From contig WTPW01002117.1 in assembly GCA_009809945.1 (NCBI GenBank), forward strand, positions 11,989 through 75,988: a stretch of DNA of 64,000 bases, in the 5' to 3' direction. Shown here in pieces: positions 32,504 through 42,855 of this stretch. The number at the start of each line of letters is the position of its first letter. The stretch's first letter is position 1. The stretch is from Gigaspora margarita. Its lineage: Eukaryota > Glomeromycota > Glomeromycetes > Diversisporales > Gigasporaceae. The notes under the pieces were generated by a model that did not search any database, was not told the DNA's origin, and worked only from the letters and a program-made list of their open reading frames with translations. The position numbers and the translations under genes are program-made.

Positions 32504-34031
32504 GTAACCAATCAAATTTTGGCTGGTCTAGTTGTTTATACTATATATGCATGTGCATCTATGTGCCCTTATGATCATTTTCTAATTTAGTATGATAATT
32601 ATCTTGTCAGTCAAAAATCAAATATTTCAAAACTTTGAGTGAAGATATCTTGACAGCTATCTGACTAAATTCAATGAACTTTTTTATTTACATTATATGA
32701 ATTTGTAGAATTAAAATAAAAAAAAGTTCATCAAATTTAATTAGGTAGCTATCAAGAAATCTTCGCTCAAAGTTAGAGAAAAACCAAAACATCTATCAAA
32801 TAAAAGCTGCACCAAAGTTTTTTAAAACTTTGAATGAAGAAATCTTGACAACCATCTGAACAAATTCAATGAACATTTTTTTTATTTGAATTCTATAAAT
32901 TTATAGAATTAAAATTAAAAAAATCATCAAATTTAGTCAGATGATTGTCAAGATATCTTTGTTCAAAGTTTTAAAAAACTTTGGCACAGCTTTTATTTTG
33001 ATAGATTTTTGATTTTTCTCTAACTTTGAGCAAAAATATCTTGACAACCATCTGATCAAATTTAATGAACTTTTTTTTATTTGAGTTCTATATATTCATA
33101 TAATTTAAATAAAAAAAGATTTATCAAATTTGGTTAGACTATTGTTAAGATAACTTTGCTAAAGTTTTAAAAATACTTTGGCACAGCTTTTCTTTTGATA
33201 GACGGTTTGATTTTTCTCTAACTTTATGCGAAGATATCTTGACAACCATTTAACTAAATTTGATAAATGTTTTTTATTTGAATTCTTGAATTTATAGAAT
33301 TCAAATAAAAAAAGTTTATTGAATTTAGTCAGATGGTGTCAAGATATCTTCGCTTAAAGTTAGAGAAAAATCAAACTATCTATCAAAAAAAAAGCTGTGC
33401 CAAAGTTTTTTTAAAGCTTTGAGCAAAGTTATCTTGATAATGGTCTAACCAAATTCAATGAACATTTTTTATTTGCATTCTATGAATTTATAGAAATTAA
33501 ATAAAAAAGTTCATCAAATTTGATTAGATGGTTGTTAATATATCTTTGCTCAAAGTTAGAAAAAAATCAAAATGTCTATCAAAATAAAAGCTGTATCAAA
33601 GTTTGTTAAAACTTTGAACAAAAATATCTTGACAACTATCTAAACAAATTGATAAACTTTTTTTTTATTTAAATTCTATGAATTTATAGAATTCAAATAA
33701 AAAAAAGTTTATCAAATTTGTTTAGACGGTTGTCAAGATATCTTCATTCAATTTTTAAAAAACTTTGGTGTAGCTTTAATTTTGATAGATGTTTTGATTT
33801 TCTCCAATTTTGAATGAAGATTTCTTGACAACTATCTGATTAAATTTGGTGAACTTTTTTTTTTTTTAATTCTAAAATTCATATAATGAAATAAAAAAAA
33901 GTTCATTGAATTTAGTCAGATAGTTGTCAAGATATCTTTATTTAAAGTTTTAAAATTTTTGATTTTTGACTGACAAGTTAGATTCTCATATATGGGGCAT
34001 ATAGATGCATGCATATATATATACTGGTTAC
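32504..34031. mobile_element. TIR element packed with palindromic satellite
   Basis: Outer TIR: GTAACCA...TATATATGCATGTGCATCTA...CTTGTCAGTCAAAAATCAAA, inverted at TTTGATTTTTGACTGACAAG...ATAGATGCATGCATATATA...TGGTTAC. Between lie seven tandem hairpins with dyad centres near 32700, 32895, 33090, 33280, 33485, 33680 and 33870, i.e. a ~195-bp period. Each half-unit reads GATATCTTGACAACCATCTG, then AATTYGATGAAC, a T-run and GAATTCTATGAATTTATAG. Hairpins are joined by TCTATCAAAATAAAAGCTG-type spacers. Confidence 0.7.
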
Positions 34032-34088
34032 TTCAAAAAATTTTAAATCATGCACTGTCTGTTTTACCAGCCCAATTTAAAATACCAG

Positions 34089-34673
34089 TGTCATATAGAA
34101 AATTCTAGAGCATGTCATTTGATATACTGATATGCATGTCCATAAGAATTACTAATATGCATGCCCATGTTTAATTGCTTCAAAACAAAATAGTGTCATC
34201 TTTAGACATGCTGATAGCCTTAGTGAAAGGTTTGTAATATGTATTAAATTAATTAGTTAATTATTAAAAACATCAAAAGATACAAATACTAGTCTAGAAT
34301 CAGAAGAATACCTTTTCCAAATCATATATATAAGGCCTTCGTTTCATCTTGATTTTGACTCAGACTTCATTTAGATAGATTTGAACTCTCCAATCTCTAA
34401 ATAGAATATTGTATTAGTTTAGTTATAGTTATTATATTTAATAAAGTATAGTCATGTCTTTATATATGTTAAATTATAAAACACTTATTTGGAAACTCTA
34501 TGTATCATCATATACGTCTAGTTGTGCTCTTTTGAACAAAGCCTTATAAAGCCTCTTGATAAAGTCATATATTCAACACAACACTAACTTACCAAATCAC
34601 CCAGTATATAGTATATTGAGTATAAACATATTTGTCCTCTGGATTATAGAAGAGGCTAATTTTGGGTGTGACA
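34089..34673 (+). repeat. 5' LTR
   Basis: Begins TGTCATATAGAAAATTCTAG and ends AATTTTGGGTGTGACA. Contains ATATATATAAGGCC (TATA-like, ~34324), TTTAATAAAGTAT and a CTTTTGAACAAAGCC stretch near its 3' end. About 85-90% identical by eye to the 3' LTR. The bases just after it (TTTTGGTAGTGACTG) occupy the primer-binding-site position. Confidence 0.8.
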
Positions 34674-34771
34674 TTTTGGTAGTGACTGTGAGATATAGCT
34701 CAACTACTTATAATAATTTTATAGAGGGATTAGAAAAAAAAAAGTAATCAAATTAGAAAAAGAATTAAGAA

Positions 34772-35343
34772 ATTATTGTTAATAATTGTCGCAAATGATT
34801 GTGAAATCAGATAATGGTGAAATCCACATGATCTTCATATTATCAGATTTTCTAAAATTTCCAAAAATTGTGCAAACAATCGATCTAATCGATCTATACT
34901 ATGTAATAAAACAATCAAATGCTATGGCTAGGGATTAATTCAATATTGCCTATATGCTGCATAAATCGCATTCTTGATGTCTATGTATAAAAGACCTTTA
35001 GCTGTATCAAAAAGGTGACCCTAACCTAACCCTAAACACGAGGCAAACTTTTTTTTTGTTAGTGGTTTTATAGACTCTTTTGCCTCGTGGTTAGGATTAG
35101 GGATAGGGTTAGGGAGCCTTTTTAATACAGTTAGAAGGTCTTTTATATATAGATATCAAGAATGCGATTTATGCAGCATATAAGCATACCAACCAGTTAT
35201 AGCATTTGATTGTTTTGATTACGTGTGTGTATCGATTAAATTGATTGTTTACATGATTTTTGAAAATTTTAAAAAATTTGATGAATACAGAAATCACGTA
35301 GATTTTACTATCTTCCGATTTCACAATTATTTGCAACAATAAT
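34772..35343. mobile_element. Long foldback element inside the retrotransposon
   Basis: Arms of about 270 nt: ATTATTGTTAATAATTGTCG...AATGATTGTGAAATCAG on the left, GATTTCACAATTATTTGCAA...CAATAAT on the right. Next to the loop the arms read GACCCTAACCTAACCCTAAA and TTAGGGATAGGGTTAGGGAG, telomere-like, around CACGAGGCAAAC / TTTGCCTCGTG. Confidence 0.7.
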
Positions 35344-35469
35344 CATGAAAGAAAACTATACCTATCTATAGCAATGTACCAAATCTAGAAGAACCTGGAT
35401 AAAATCTGATGTATCAGACAATATTGCTAACTGGGAAGACTATAAACAAAGAAAGTAAATGCTAAATAA

Positions 35470-35720
35470 ATACACAAGATAAAATGTATAAAACATATCA
35501 ACTGCCAATAATTAACCAACTACGGAAACAATTCAAACCCCTAACAACTACAACACAATTGTAGCAAGACTTACAAAATTCTTAAAGAAATAAACTAAGA
35601 ACCCAAAAAGAGTTTAGATGCTCCTATTGTAGTATAAAAGGTCATAATCTTATTAGATGTCCTAATGTTAAAGAATTGGAAGAAAAATGCACTATATTTC
35701 TTATAACTCTCACTATAGAG
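35470..35720 (+). pseudogene. gag zinc-knuckle remnant
   Basis: The frame over 35613-35665 reads FRCSYCSIKGHNLIRCPN: a complete CCHC knuckle (C-x2-C-x4-H-x4-C, 35619-35660) as in retroelement nucleocapsid. Upstream NYNTIVARLTKFLKK is Lys-rich, ending in a stop. No longer an open gag. Confidence 0.75.
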
Positions 35721-36039
35721 CAAGCCCAATAAAGTTTAAGATTTAATTGATGAAGCTTTTGGAAGCTGATATCTTAAAGATGAACAAAATTTCCAAATTT
35801 TAGAATTTTATAGTAGAAATAATAGAAGATATAACTTCTATATATTGTGAAGAATATATGAGTGATATTTTTACCTACTCTTATATATAAATATATTTAA
35901 TAAACCTATATGCCACAAGAACACCTAGCAAACTCAAAAAAAAGAAGTAGTGTACCTAAGTATTGACCTCCTGGGTATTTGAACTTCTATGAATGACAAC
36001 TGAAATACAAAGATCATAAAAGTAACCAAAAGTTTCATC

Positions 36040-36480
36040 AAAGCCCAAAGAGAAAAGACCTACTATATCTGAAGTTTTATGTGCTATGCTCTAGAAAGTT
36101 CAGAAGAAAACAATACTGCTAACCAAGAACTTAAAGAAGAGAAAACAAAATGTGTCAATGAAGCAAACAAACCAAGAATCAGAAAAGCCAAAACTAAAAT
36201 ATATGAACCTTATCAAGAATCTGTAGAAAGGAATCTTGAAGAAGACAAGATAAAAGATTGAGAAATAGAAACTAAAAGAAAAAAATTTTAAATCAACAGA
36301 AATTGACAGATATAGACTTTGGTGATAAAAAATTGGAACAACACATGAAGGAAACTCTAGTAATACCAACCAAAAAACTTGTATAATATTAGTTGATGCC
36401 TCTTGCAAGAATACTATAAAAACTTCTTTAACTCTTAAAGAGAATTTACTTGGTTCTAAAAAAGAAATAACCTAAAGCTC
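36040..36480 (+). pseudogene. gag-pol linker with possible protease motif
   Basis: A Lys/Glu-rich frame (36079-36261, MCYALESSEENNTANQ...) is followed by ILVDASCKNTIKTSLTLKEN at about 36386-36445. LVDAS sits where retropepsins have L-(V/I)-D-(T/S)-G; the Gly is missing, so the site would be dead even if open. Stops separate the parts. Confidence 0.45.
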
Positions 36481-36954
36481 TTTCTTTTAAAAATAACTGA
36501 CAAAATCAATAATGAAAAGAATATATCTGAAGAATATCTTATAGATTCAAAGAAATCATTAATAACTGAATTAAATAGAGCAAGTACGATAGAATTAAAT
36601 TTACAAAGTACCAAAGTAAACAATATTGGTAATTATTAACTTCAAAATAGGAATGCCAATAGTAATAAGAAAGTAAAGAATAAAATCAATAGTCCTAATG
36701 AGAATGAATATAGTGAAATTAACATTAGAAAGAATAATACTTTTGATTTGAACTGGAATTTGAAATCCATCAAAGATAATAGGATAAATGTACAATACGA
36801 CCCTAAGATAAGCTGCCAAGATGAATTGGATCTAGTAAAAAATATCAAATTGACAAAAGACATTGAAGATAATATGTCTATAGAAGAAGTATATCGAAAG
36901 TTTATCAAAATGAAAAATAAAGTTATAAAAGTCAAAAATAATATAGCTACCTAT
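36481..36954 (+). pseudogene. Asn/Lys-rich retroelement remnant
   Basis: Short frames such as NLKSIKDNRINVQYDPKISC and LVKNIKLTKDIEDNMSIEEV are polar and coil-like. Position suggests former polyprotein; no domain recognised. Minus-strand frames over the same bases are hydrophobic shadows. Confidence 0.35.
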
Positions 36955-37229
36955 TAGGGTTCCTCAAATTCAAATCAAATCAAATATTGGGTCAATTTGA
37001 ATTTGATCAAATCAAATTGACCCTGATTTGAATTTGATTTGATTCAAATATTTGAATTTGAATTTAAATTTTTAATAGTAATTTTCAAATCAAATCAAAT
37101 ATTTGTCAAATCAAATCAAATTTGACCAGATTTGAATTTGATCAAATCAAATATAGTCAAATTTGAATTTGAATTTAATCAAATATTTGATTCAAATAAT
37201 TGAAGATCAAATCAAATTGTGAAACTCTA
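36955..37229. mobile_element. hAT-type MITE of TCAAA repeats
   Basis: TIR TAGGGTTCCTCAAATTCAAA / TTTGATTTGATC...AAATTGTGAAACTCTA. Flanks CTACCTAT (36947-36954) and CTATCCAT (37230-37237) match 6 of 8. The interior is almost entirely AAATCAAATCAAAT and TTTGAATTTGAT in both orientations, so it folds extensively. Confidence 0.6.
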
Positions 37230-38093
37230 CTATCCATTGCCTGAGAATTGCAAAAAACAAAACCCATAATTTAATACAAGAATTCTACTGCCAAGATAAA
37301 ATCAGTCTAGAAAAAGCCTACAAAGATTGGAATAAAGAAATAAATCATGCCAAAGAAATCCATGTCAAAAAAGATAAACATAAAGCATTCAAAGATTATA
37401 AAAGATCTACCAAACTAAATAAACAAACCTGAGTTGAAAATGAACTCAAAGCATTGTTCTACTATCTAAGATATATAGAGATGAACCATGTTAATGAAAC
37501 ATTCAAATGCTACCTCAAAAATTGAAGTAGTATCGAAGCTAATATAGGACCCATTATTACTAACAATTTAAAATGTATCTGTGAAGTTTGAAAAGAAAAG
37601 GTTAAAATATTAAAAGGGGTGACTAAAAAGTCTAAAAAAAGATCCAAATAATCTTGAGAAGCAAGAAGAATATAAACAAATTACTTTGAATCACCAATGT
37701 GAAATCTGGATAAATAAGATAAACAAACTCAAGAAAATAATTAAATACCTACATGAGCAAAAGTGTACCAAAAGATATAAAATAGCCAATAAAGAAGTTA
37801 GTCTTCAAGATACAGAAACCCCAAGAAAAGACAAAGCCCAATCGATATAATTACTGCAAGAGCTAAAAAGTAAACCTCAAGGGTTAGACATGACAAATAA
37901 TATCCAAGCTAAAGAAAAGGTATATATGTATGGACCTGAAAATAAGAAGAAACAATAGTTAGAAATATTTTATGAAAAGACTACTATAATTAAGATAATA
38001 TTATATGAAACTATCTACTACTTACCAATATAAGGGTTATATACTTGAATTTTTGACCCAGGTGGATATTTATTAAAAAAGAAAAACCTTACC
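37230..38093 (+). pseudogene. Lys-rich polyprotein remnant
   Basis: Frames broken by stops include NLIQEFYCQDKISLEKAYKD, KRSTKLNKQ and NELKALFYYLRYIEMNHVNE, then a further Lys-rich part (to 37980). Probably gag or an envelope-less spacer; not identifiable. Confidence 0.35.
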
Positions 38094-38372
38094 CATATAG
38101 AAAGAAATTATCAAGAAAATATTAGAAAAACACCAAGAAGACAAAAATTCTATTGGGATAGAAGACTTAGAAAAGTAGTTCAAATATTACAGAAAGGAGA
38201 TAAAGTTTTACTATTTAATGCTGCTCAAGTTGGAAGATATACCAGAAAATTCTTACCATGATGGATTGGACCTTTAATTATACATGGTCATATTGCACAA
38301 GATGTATATTGATTATGTACTCTAGATAACCAAGTATTAGATGTTCCACAAAATGCATAGTTACTCAAGCGA
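38094..38372 (+). pseudogene. Gypsy-type integrase C-terminus
   Basis: Reads HIERNYQENIRKTPRRQKF, RRLRKVVQILQKGDKVLLFN and KFLP, then after a TGA WIGPLIIHGHIAQDVY, and after a second TGA LCTLDNQVLDVPQNA. This is the integrase tail with the GPF/GPL-type module (WIGPL) that marks Ty3/gypsy. The two TGAs fall where Lys/Arg and similar residues are common, consistent with CGA-to-TGA decay. Confidence 0.7.
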
Positions 38373-38539
38373 TACTGAGAGAGGAATAGCTAAATTTAGC
38401 AATGCAGGTAATAGCTAATGGAACTTTTAGAGCATTATATTGAGTCTACTCAAATAAAGAGCAATATGGGTAGTGCTTAAAGAACATTCCAAGTTGGTAT
38501 TTGTTATTCGTGGGAGCTTATAATTAAGTAAAAAGAAAT

Positions 38540-39125
38540 TGTTATGTGAAAAATTCTAGATTATGTTATCTGACATACTGATATGCATGTCCATAAGAAT
38601 TACTGATATGCATGCCCATGTTTAATTACTTCAAAACAAAATGACATTATCTTTAGACATGCTAATAGCCCTAGTGAATAGTTTGTTATATGTATTAAAT
38701 TAATTAGCTAATTATTAGAAACATCAAAAAACACAAATGCTAATATAGAATTGTAAGAATACATTCTCTAATCATGCATATAAGGCCTTCATTTTACCTT
38801 GATCTTGACTCAGACTTCATTTAGATAGATTTGAAATTTCCAATCTCTAAATAGAAGATTGTATTAGTTTAGTTATAGTTATTATATTTAATAAAGTATA
38901 ATCGTGTCTTCATACACATTAAATTATAAAACACTTATTTAGCAATTCTACATATTATCATATATGTCTAGTTGTACCTCTTTTGAACAAAGCCTAATAA
39001 ATTCTCTTGATAAAGTCATATATTTTGACACAATACTAATCTGCCAAAACACCTAGTATATTGTTTATTGAATATAAACATATTCGTCTCCTGGATTATA
39101 GAAGAGGTTAATTTTGGGTGTGATA
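38540..39125 (+). repeat. 3' LTR
   Basis: Begins TGTTATGTGAAAAATTCTAG and ends TTTTGGGTGTGATA; aligns throughout with the 5' LTR (shared GATATGCATGTCCATAAGAA, TATTTAATAAAGTATA). The polypurine tract expected just upstream is not clear (AAGTAAAAAGAAAT). Confidence 0.8.
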
Positions 39126-39203
39126 CTAGTATATGCAATATAAAAAACAGTAGATCCAGATTTTTATCATGCTATTTTATACACTGGTAGGTACAATATC
39201 TCC

Positions 39204-39439
39204 AATTACAACTGTTTTTATAAATTCTGGGATATCCAAAAATTTGCTCATTTTTGAAAATTCTACAATCCCATTTTAAATGACTTCTAATTTTTTGAAA
39301 ACTATGTTTTCTATACCAAAATTTTAGGAACAGCAAAGTAGTTTTTGAAAATTAGATGATTCTTAGAGTGTGACTGAAAAGATTTCGGAAAATGAACAAA
39401 TTTTTAGGTGTTCCAGGATTTATGAAAACAGCTGTAATA
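39204..39439. mobile_element. Foldback MITE beside the hAT block
   Basis: AATTACAACTGTTTTTATAA...TGGGATATCCAAAAATTTG is mirrored by AAATTTTTAGGTGTTCCAGG...TTATGAAAACAGCTGTAAT. Arms are about 60 nt. No ORF. Confidence 0.6.
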
Positions 39440-39896
39440 GTATTATTTATGATATTATCAATAGTATATCAAAACCAATAGAGCCATTAGCAAACTAATA
39501 TACCCAATATTAAGATGGATAATGTTATTAATTGAGGACATGTCAAGGTGATGTTGCCCAATTTGTTTTATTTCAACTAGTATAATTACTGCAAATAAAA
39601 GTTATTAAGAATAAATATTGATGAATTCGAACAGCTTAATGTTCTTTACAATCAGTATCTAAATAAAAAGTAAATTGTAAAAGCTCATAACTTATTCTGA
39701 ATATTTTAAATTAATAAATGTTTTATACTCATTATTTTTTGCAAATAAAATAAAAATCTTAGTTTAAATAGTTAAATTAATGAATATTCTTTACTGTATT
39801 CTTACATTCTATAATAAAACTAAATATTCATAATATTTATAAATTTTAAAATTTTCATTTAAAAGTACACTATCAAAAATTTGGATATATGGTTTT
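39440..39896. other. AT-rich spacer
   Basis: No gene or clear repeat recognised. Confidence 0.4.
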
Positions 39897-40007
39897 TGCA
39901 AGTGAACTTTAGTAGTGTCATAATTCAAGTTTATGCAAGTGAATTTTAGTAGTGTCATAATTCAAGTTTATGCAAGTGAACTTTAGTAGTATCATAATTC
40001 AAGTTTA
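39897..40007. repeat. 37-bp tandem repeat, three copies
   Basis: Unit TGCAAGTGAACTTTAGTAGT plus GTCATAATTCAAGTTTA, exactly 37 bp, three copies with only two substitutions. A young or homogenised array. Confidence 0.85.
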
Positions 40008-40069
40008 CATACAATCAACAGGCTAAGCTGTGATATGAATACCTTTCCAAACATGCATACAATATTAAA

Positions 40070-40235
40070 TGCTGATTTTAAAGAAAGTGGCACTGTTCAT
40101 CTAAAGTAGTGATTTATCTAAAGTAGCTACTTTATACATTTAAAGACTATCTAAAGTAGTGCATAGTTAAAATTATGACTTAATTTTAGCCAGGTGCTAC
40201 TTTAGATAAATTGCTACTTTAGATGCAATAGTTGT
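40070..40235. mobile_element. Possible small MITE with TCTAAAGTAG repeats
   Basis: CATCTAAAGTAGTGATTTAT at the left and GCTACTTTAGATGCAATAG at the right form inverted ends. TATCTAAAGTAG occurs four times in all in both orientations. Boundaries uncertain. Confidence 0.4.
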
Positions 40236-41746
40236 AAATAATTGGTTAAATTCTATGGTGATAATTTATATATTTTTAGTATAGAAGTAGTACTATTTAA
40301 TTATGATTTTTTGTAAGTTTGATAAAATCAGCAGTAATTATTACTTATCTTGTTAATACTATTGGTAATTATTATATAATTTATTTGAAATTAATCAAAT
40401 AAATAGAGAATCTAAATTTTTTTCAAAAAAAATTTTAACGAAAGCAACAAAAAAAGTTTATAATTGATATACTTAATTTACTTATTATGCTATGTTATGC
40501 AGATACAATTGTAAGAATTAAAGTTGTTACTATTTTGGTAGTTGTTTGGGCTATTGGTCTTTATCCTGTTGAATGCAAACAAAATGCAATTGCTATCAAT
40601 TATGATGAAAAAGATTCAGAAACCCAGGCTGTTTTTGAGAAAGACAGTTTTTATTTGGTTGGTAATAAAATAGTATCTAGCTATTATAGAAGTAACAAAA
40701 GACTAAAGGTATTTGTTAGTATTGAATTATTTTTTGGTTTACTATACTTTATTTATCTCTTTAATTTTAGATGACTGTTTCTATTTCAACTGGTATATCT
40801 ATTCTTAACAAAGTCTCCATGTTAAATAAGTGTCTATTGAAAGTTTCTTTGGTAAGATTTTCTCAAGAGTTTTCACAGTTGTTAACAATGCTGTTTTCAA
40901 TGTGTTAATAAATGATTATGCTGGTTAGAAGCATAATTTTATTGCTTAAGTTGTTTTTTTACATATGAATTTACAATATTCACATTTAAAGACCAAGATT
41001 CATTAGCAAGTATCACTTGTTTTTGTTATCGGGCAGTTAGAGGTTATTTATTTACAGCAAAAAAGTTTTAATAATTATTATTCATCTGAATCTGTTAAGT
41101 GATGATTCGTGAAAGATCAGCACTATTGCCATATTGGGACAATAGTAAATTTTGGGATAAGTACAGTACAATATAAACTTTATTATATGCTGAAATCTGA
41201 TGCTGCTTCAATGAAAAGTAATTTTTTTATTAAGTTAACAGCTCAAGCCAATTAATTAAAAGTTGTAGAGCCCACTGAGATGCATCTAAAGGTGGTTAAT
41301 TAATCCAAACTGGCCTAGTGCATGCTGAGATATTGCTAAAAAACAATTGGCTGATTATATAAAATTCTATATAAACAAACTATAAATTTTATATAGTCAG
41401 CCAATCATTTTTAGTGATAACTCAGTGTACACTGGGCTGATTTGAATTATCTAACTACCTTTAGATGCTTTTTAGTAGGCTCTACAACTTTCAATTAATT
41501 GGCTTGCATTGTTAACTTAATTTTTTTTTTTATTAATATAATGTCATAGTAGAAACTTTGTTACAGCAACCTTAAATTAATCCTAAGATTAATAGTCTCT
41601 TTGTTATCAAATAGAGATGGGTGAAGGGTCAGATAAGTTCTTGGACCAGGCTGACAAATTTCTCCAACCTGAAAACTAGTTGAAGTAAAGAAATATAGCT
41701 ATAGAAAAATTCTATGGTAAAGATTTCTAACTACATTTGTGCTACA

Positions 41747-41853
41747 GAGCACCCAATGTGATATTACACCTCCTATTTTCTATTTTATACTATTATTAAT
41801 TTAAACTAATAAAATAAATCTAGTTAGGATAGATTGGAGAAAACCTAATATTG
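41747..41853. repeat. Copy 1 of a dispersed 105-bp repeat
   Basis: GCACCCAATGTGATATTACA and TAGGATAGATTGGAGAAAAC mark a stretch that recurs at 44510-44613. It looks like a piece of an LTR or other element end, here inside the TTAA element. Confidence 0.5.
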
Positions 41854-42423
41854 TTAACTTAATTAAAATCTGCCTGTTAACTAGAAAATAATGACATGTG
41901 GCATGCTTCCATCTAAAATTTTTATTAAGTTAACAATACATGTCCACTAATTGAAAGTTGTAGAGCTCATCGAGACGCATCTAATGGTGGTTAGATCATC
42001 CAAATCGGCCCAGTAGATGGTGAGATATCATTAAAAACTGATTGACTGACTATATAAAATTCTGTGATACAGATTACATATGAAAATTACTATAGGCAAA
42101 ATGTGGTGTGCTTCCATCTAAAAAATTTTTTTACTAAGTTAATGATACATGTCCACTAATTGAAAGTTGTAGAGCTCATCAAGATGCATCTAATAGTGGT
42201 TATATAATCCAAATCAGCCTAGTGGATAGCAAGATATTGTCACAAAATGTGGCATGCTTCCATTCAAATTTTTTTTTACTAAGTTAACAATACATGTTCA
42301 CTAATTGAAAGTTGTAGAGCTCGTTGAGTTGCATCTAATAGTGATTATATAATCCAAATTGGCTCAATAGATGGCGAGATATTGTCAAAAAATAATTGGC
42401 TGACTATATAAAATCTTTATATA

Positions 42424-42855
42424 GGGGTGAGTCAATAGAAAAGAGACAAATTTTTCTAAGTAAAAGTTTTTTTGACTTTAAGCTTAAATATTTTAACAAT
42501 TATCTTAATAAATTTGATAATTTTTTTTATTTTAATTCTATATAATTTCAAGATTAAAATAAAAATTTTTTTAGCAAATTTGATTAAATAGTAGGACCCC
42601 AAAATAAATATAGATAGGTCAGATTAATTATAGGGTTACTAAAAAAGTAAAAATCTGCAGAAAAAACTTCAAAAATAAGCAAAAAATTACTATAAATAGA
42701 AAAAATCTGCATAAAAACTCTCAAAAATAAGAAAACTCATATCTGACCTATATATGTATATTTCGGGGTCCTAAATAGTTGTCAAGTTATTTTAATTTAA
42801 AAATTAAAAATATTTTACTAAAAATGATTTGTCCCTTTTCTATTAACTAACCCCC
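42424..42855. mobile_element. MITE nested in the TTAA element
   Basis: Ends GGGGTGAGTCAATAGAAAAG and its inverse CTTTTCTATTAACTAACCCCC. Contains one palindromic-satellite hairpin (about 42470-42800) that is in turn interrupted at 42593. Confidence 0.6.
42593..42772. mobile_element. Innermost MITE, 7-bp TSD
   Basis: TIR AGGACCCCAAAATAAATATA...GGTCAGA / TCTGACC...TATATTTCGGGGTCCT, flanked by AAATAGT on both sides (42586-42592, 42773-42779). The interior repeats AAAAATCTGCA and CAAAAATAAG. Confidence 0.7.

Larger units (their letters stand above)
34089..39125 (+). mobile_element. Ty3/gypsy-like LTR retrotransposon, degraded and internally deleted
   Basis: Two direct LTRs of 585 and 586 bp enclose ~3.9 kb. 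Order inside: a foldback insertion, gag-like zinc knuckle, possible protease motif, an hAT-type MITE, Lys-rich remnants, and the C-terminus of a gypsy-type integrase. I find no reverse transcriptase or RNase H core, so that part is probably deleted. Flanks CCAG (34085-34088) and CTAG (39126-39129) may be the decayed TSD. Confidence 0.75.
31576..39186. mobile_element. hAT-type element expanded to 7.6 kb by nested insertions
   Basis: TIR TAGTGTTTAAAATAG at the left and CTATTTTATACACTG at the right (13 of 15 match as inverted repeat). Flanks CTAGGTAC (31568-31575) and GTAGGTAC (39187-39194) are an 8-bp TSD with one mismatch. Its own sequence is only about 340 bp (31576-31597, ~32308-32503, 34032-34088, 39126-39186); all the rest is inserted: a SINE, a satellite-bearing TIR element, and an LTR retrotransposon. 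Confidence 0.7.

Noticed and set aside
35023..35115. Telomere or internal telomeric array
   Set aside because: Only a few degenerate TTAGGG/CCCTAA units, arranged as an inverted pair within a foldback element.
36100..36935. Overlapping minus-strand frames rich in Phe/Leu/Ile
   Set aside because: They are complements of Lys/Asn/Glu-rich retroelement sequence; hydrophobicity is expected from A-rich DNA read backwards, not evidence of membrane proteins.
38260..38330. UGA used as a sense codon (two in-frame TGAs in integrase)
   Set aside because: Both island genes use ordinary stops and have Trp as TGG only; decay of CGA or similar codons explains the TGAs.
40487..40774. Stand-alone 95-residue secreted or membrane protein
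   Set aside because: The last 21 codons are read-through of a GT-AG intron; exon 1 continues at 40771 in a larger decayed gene.
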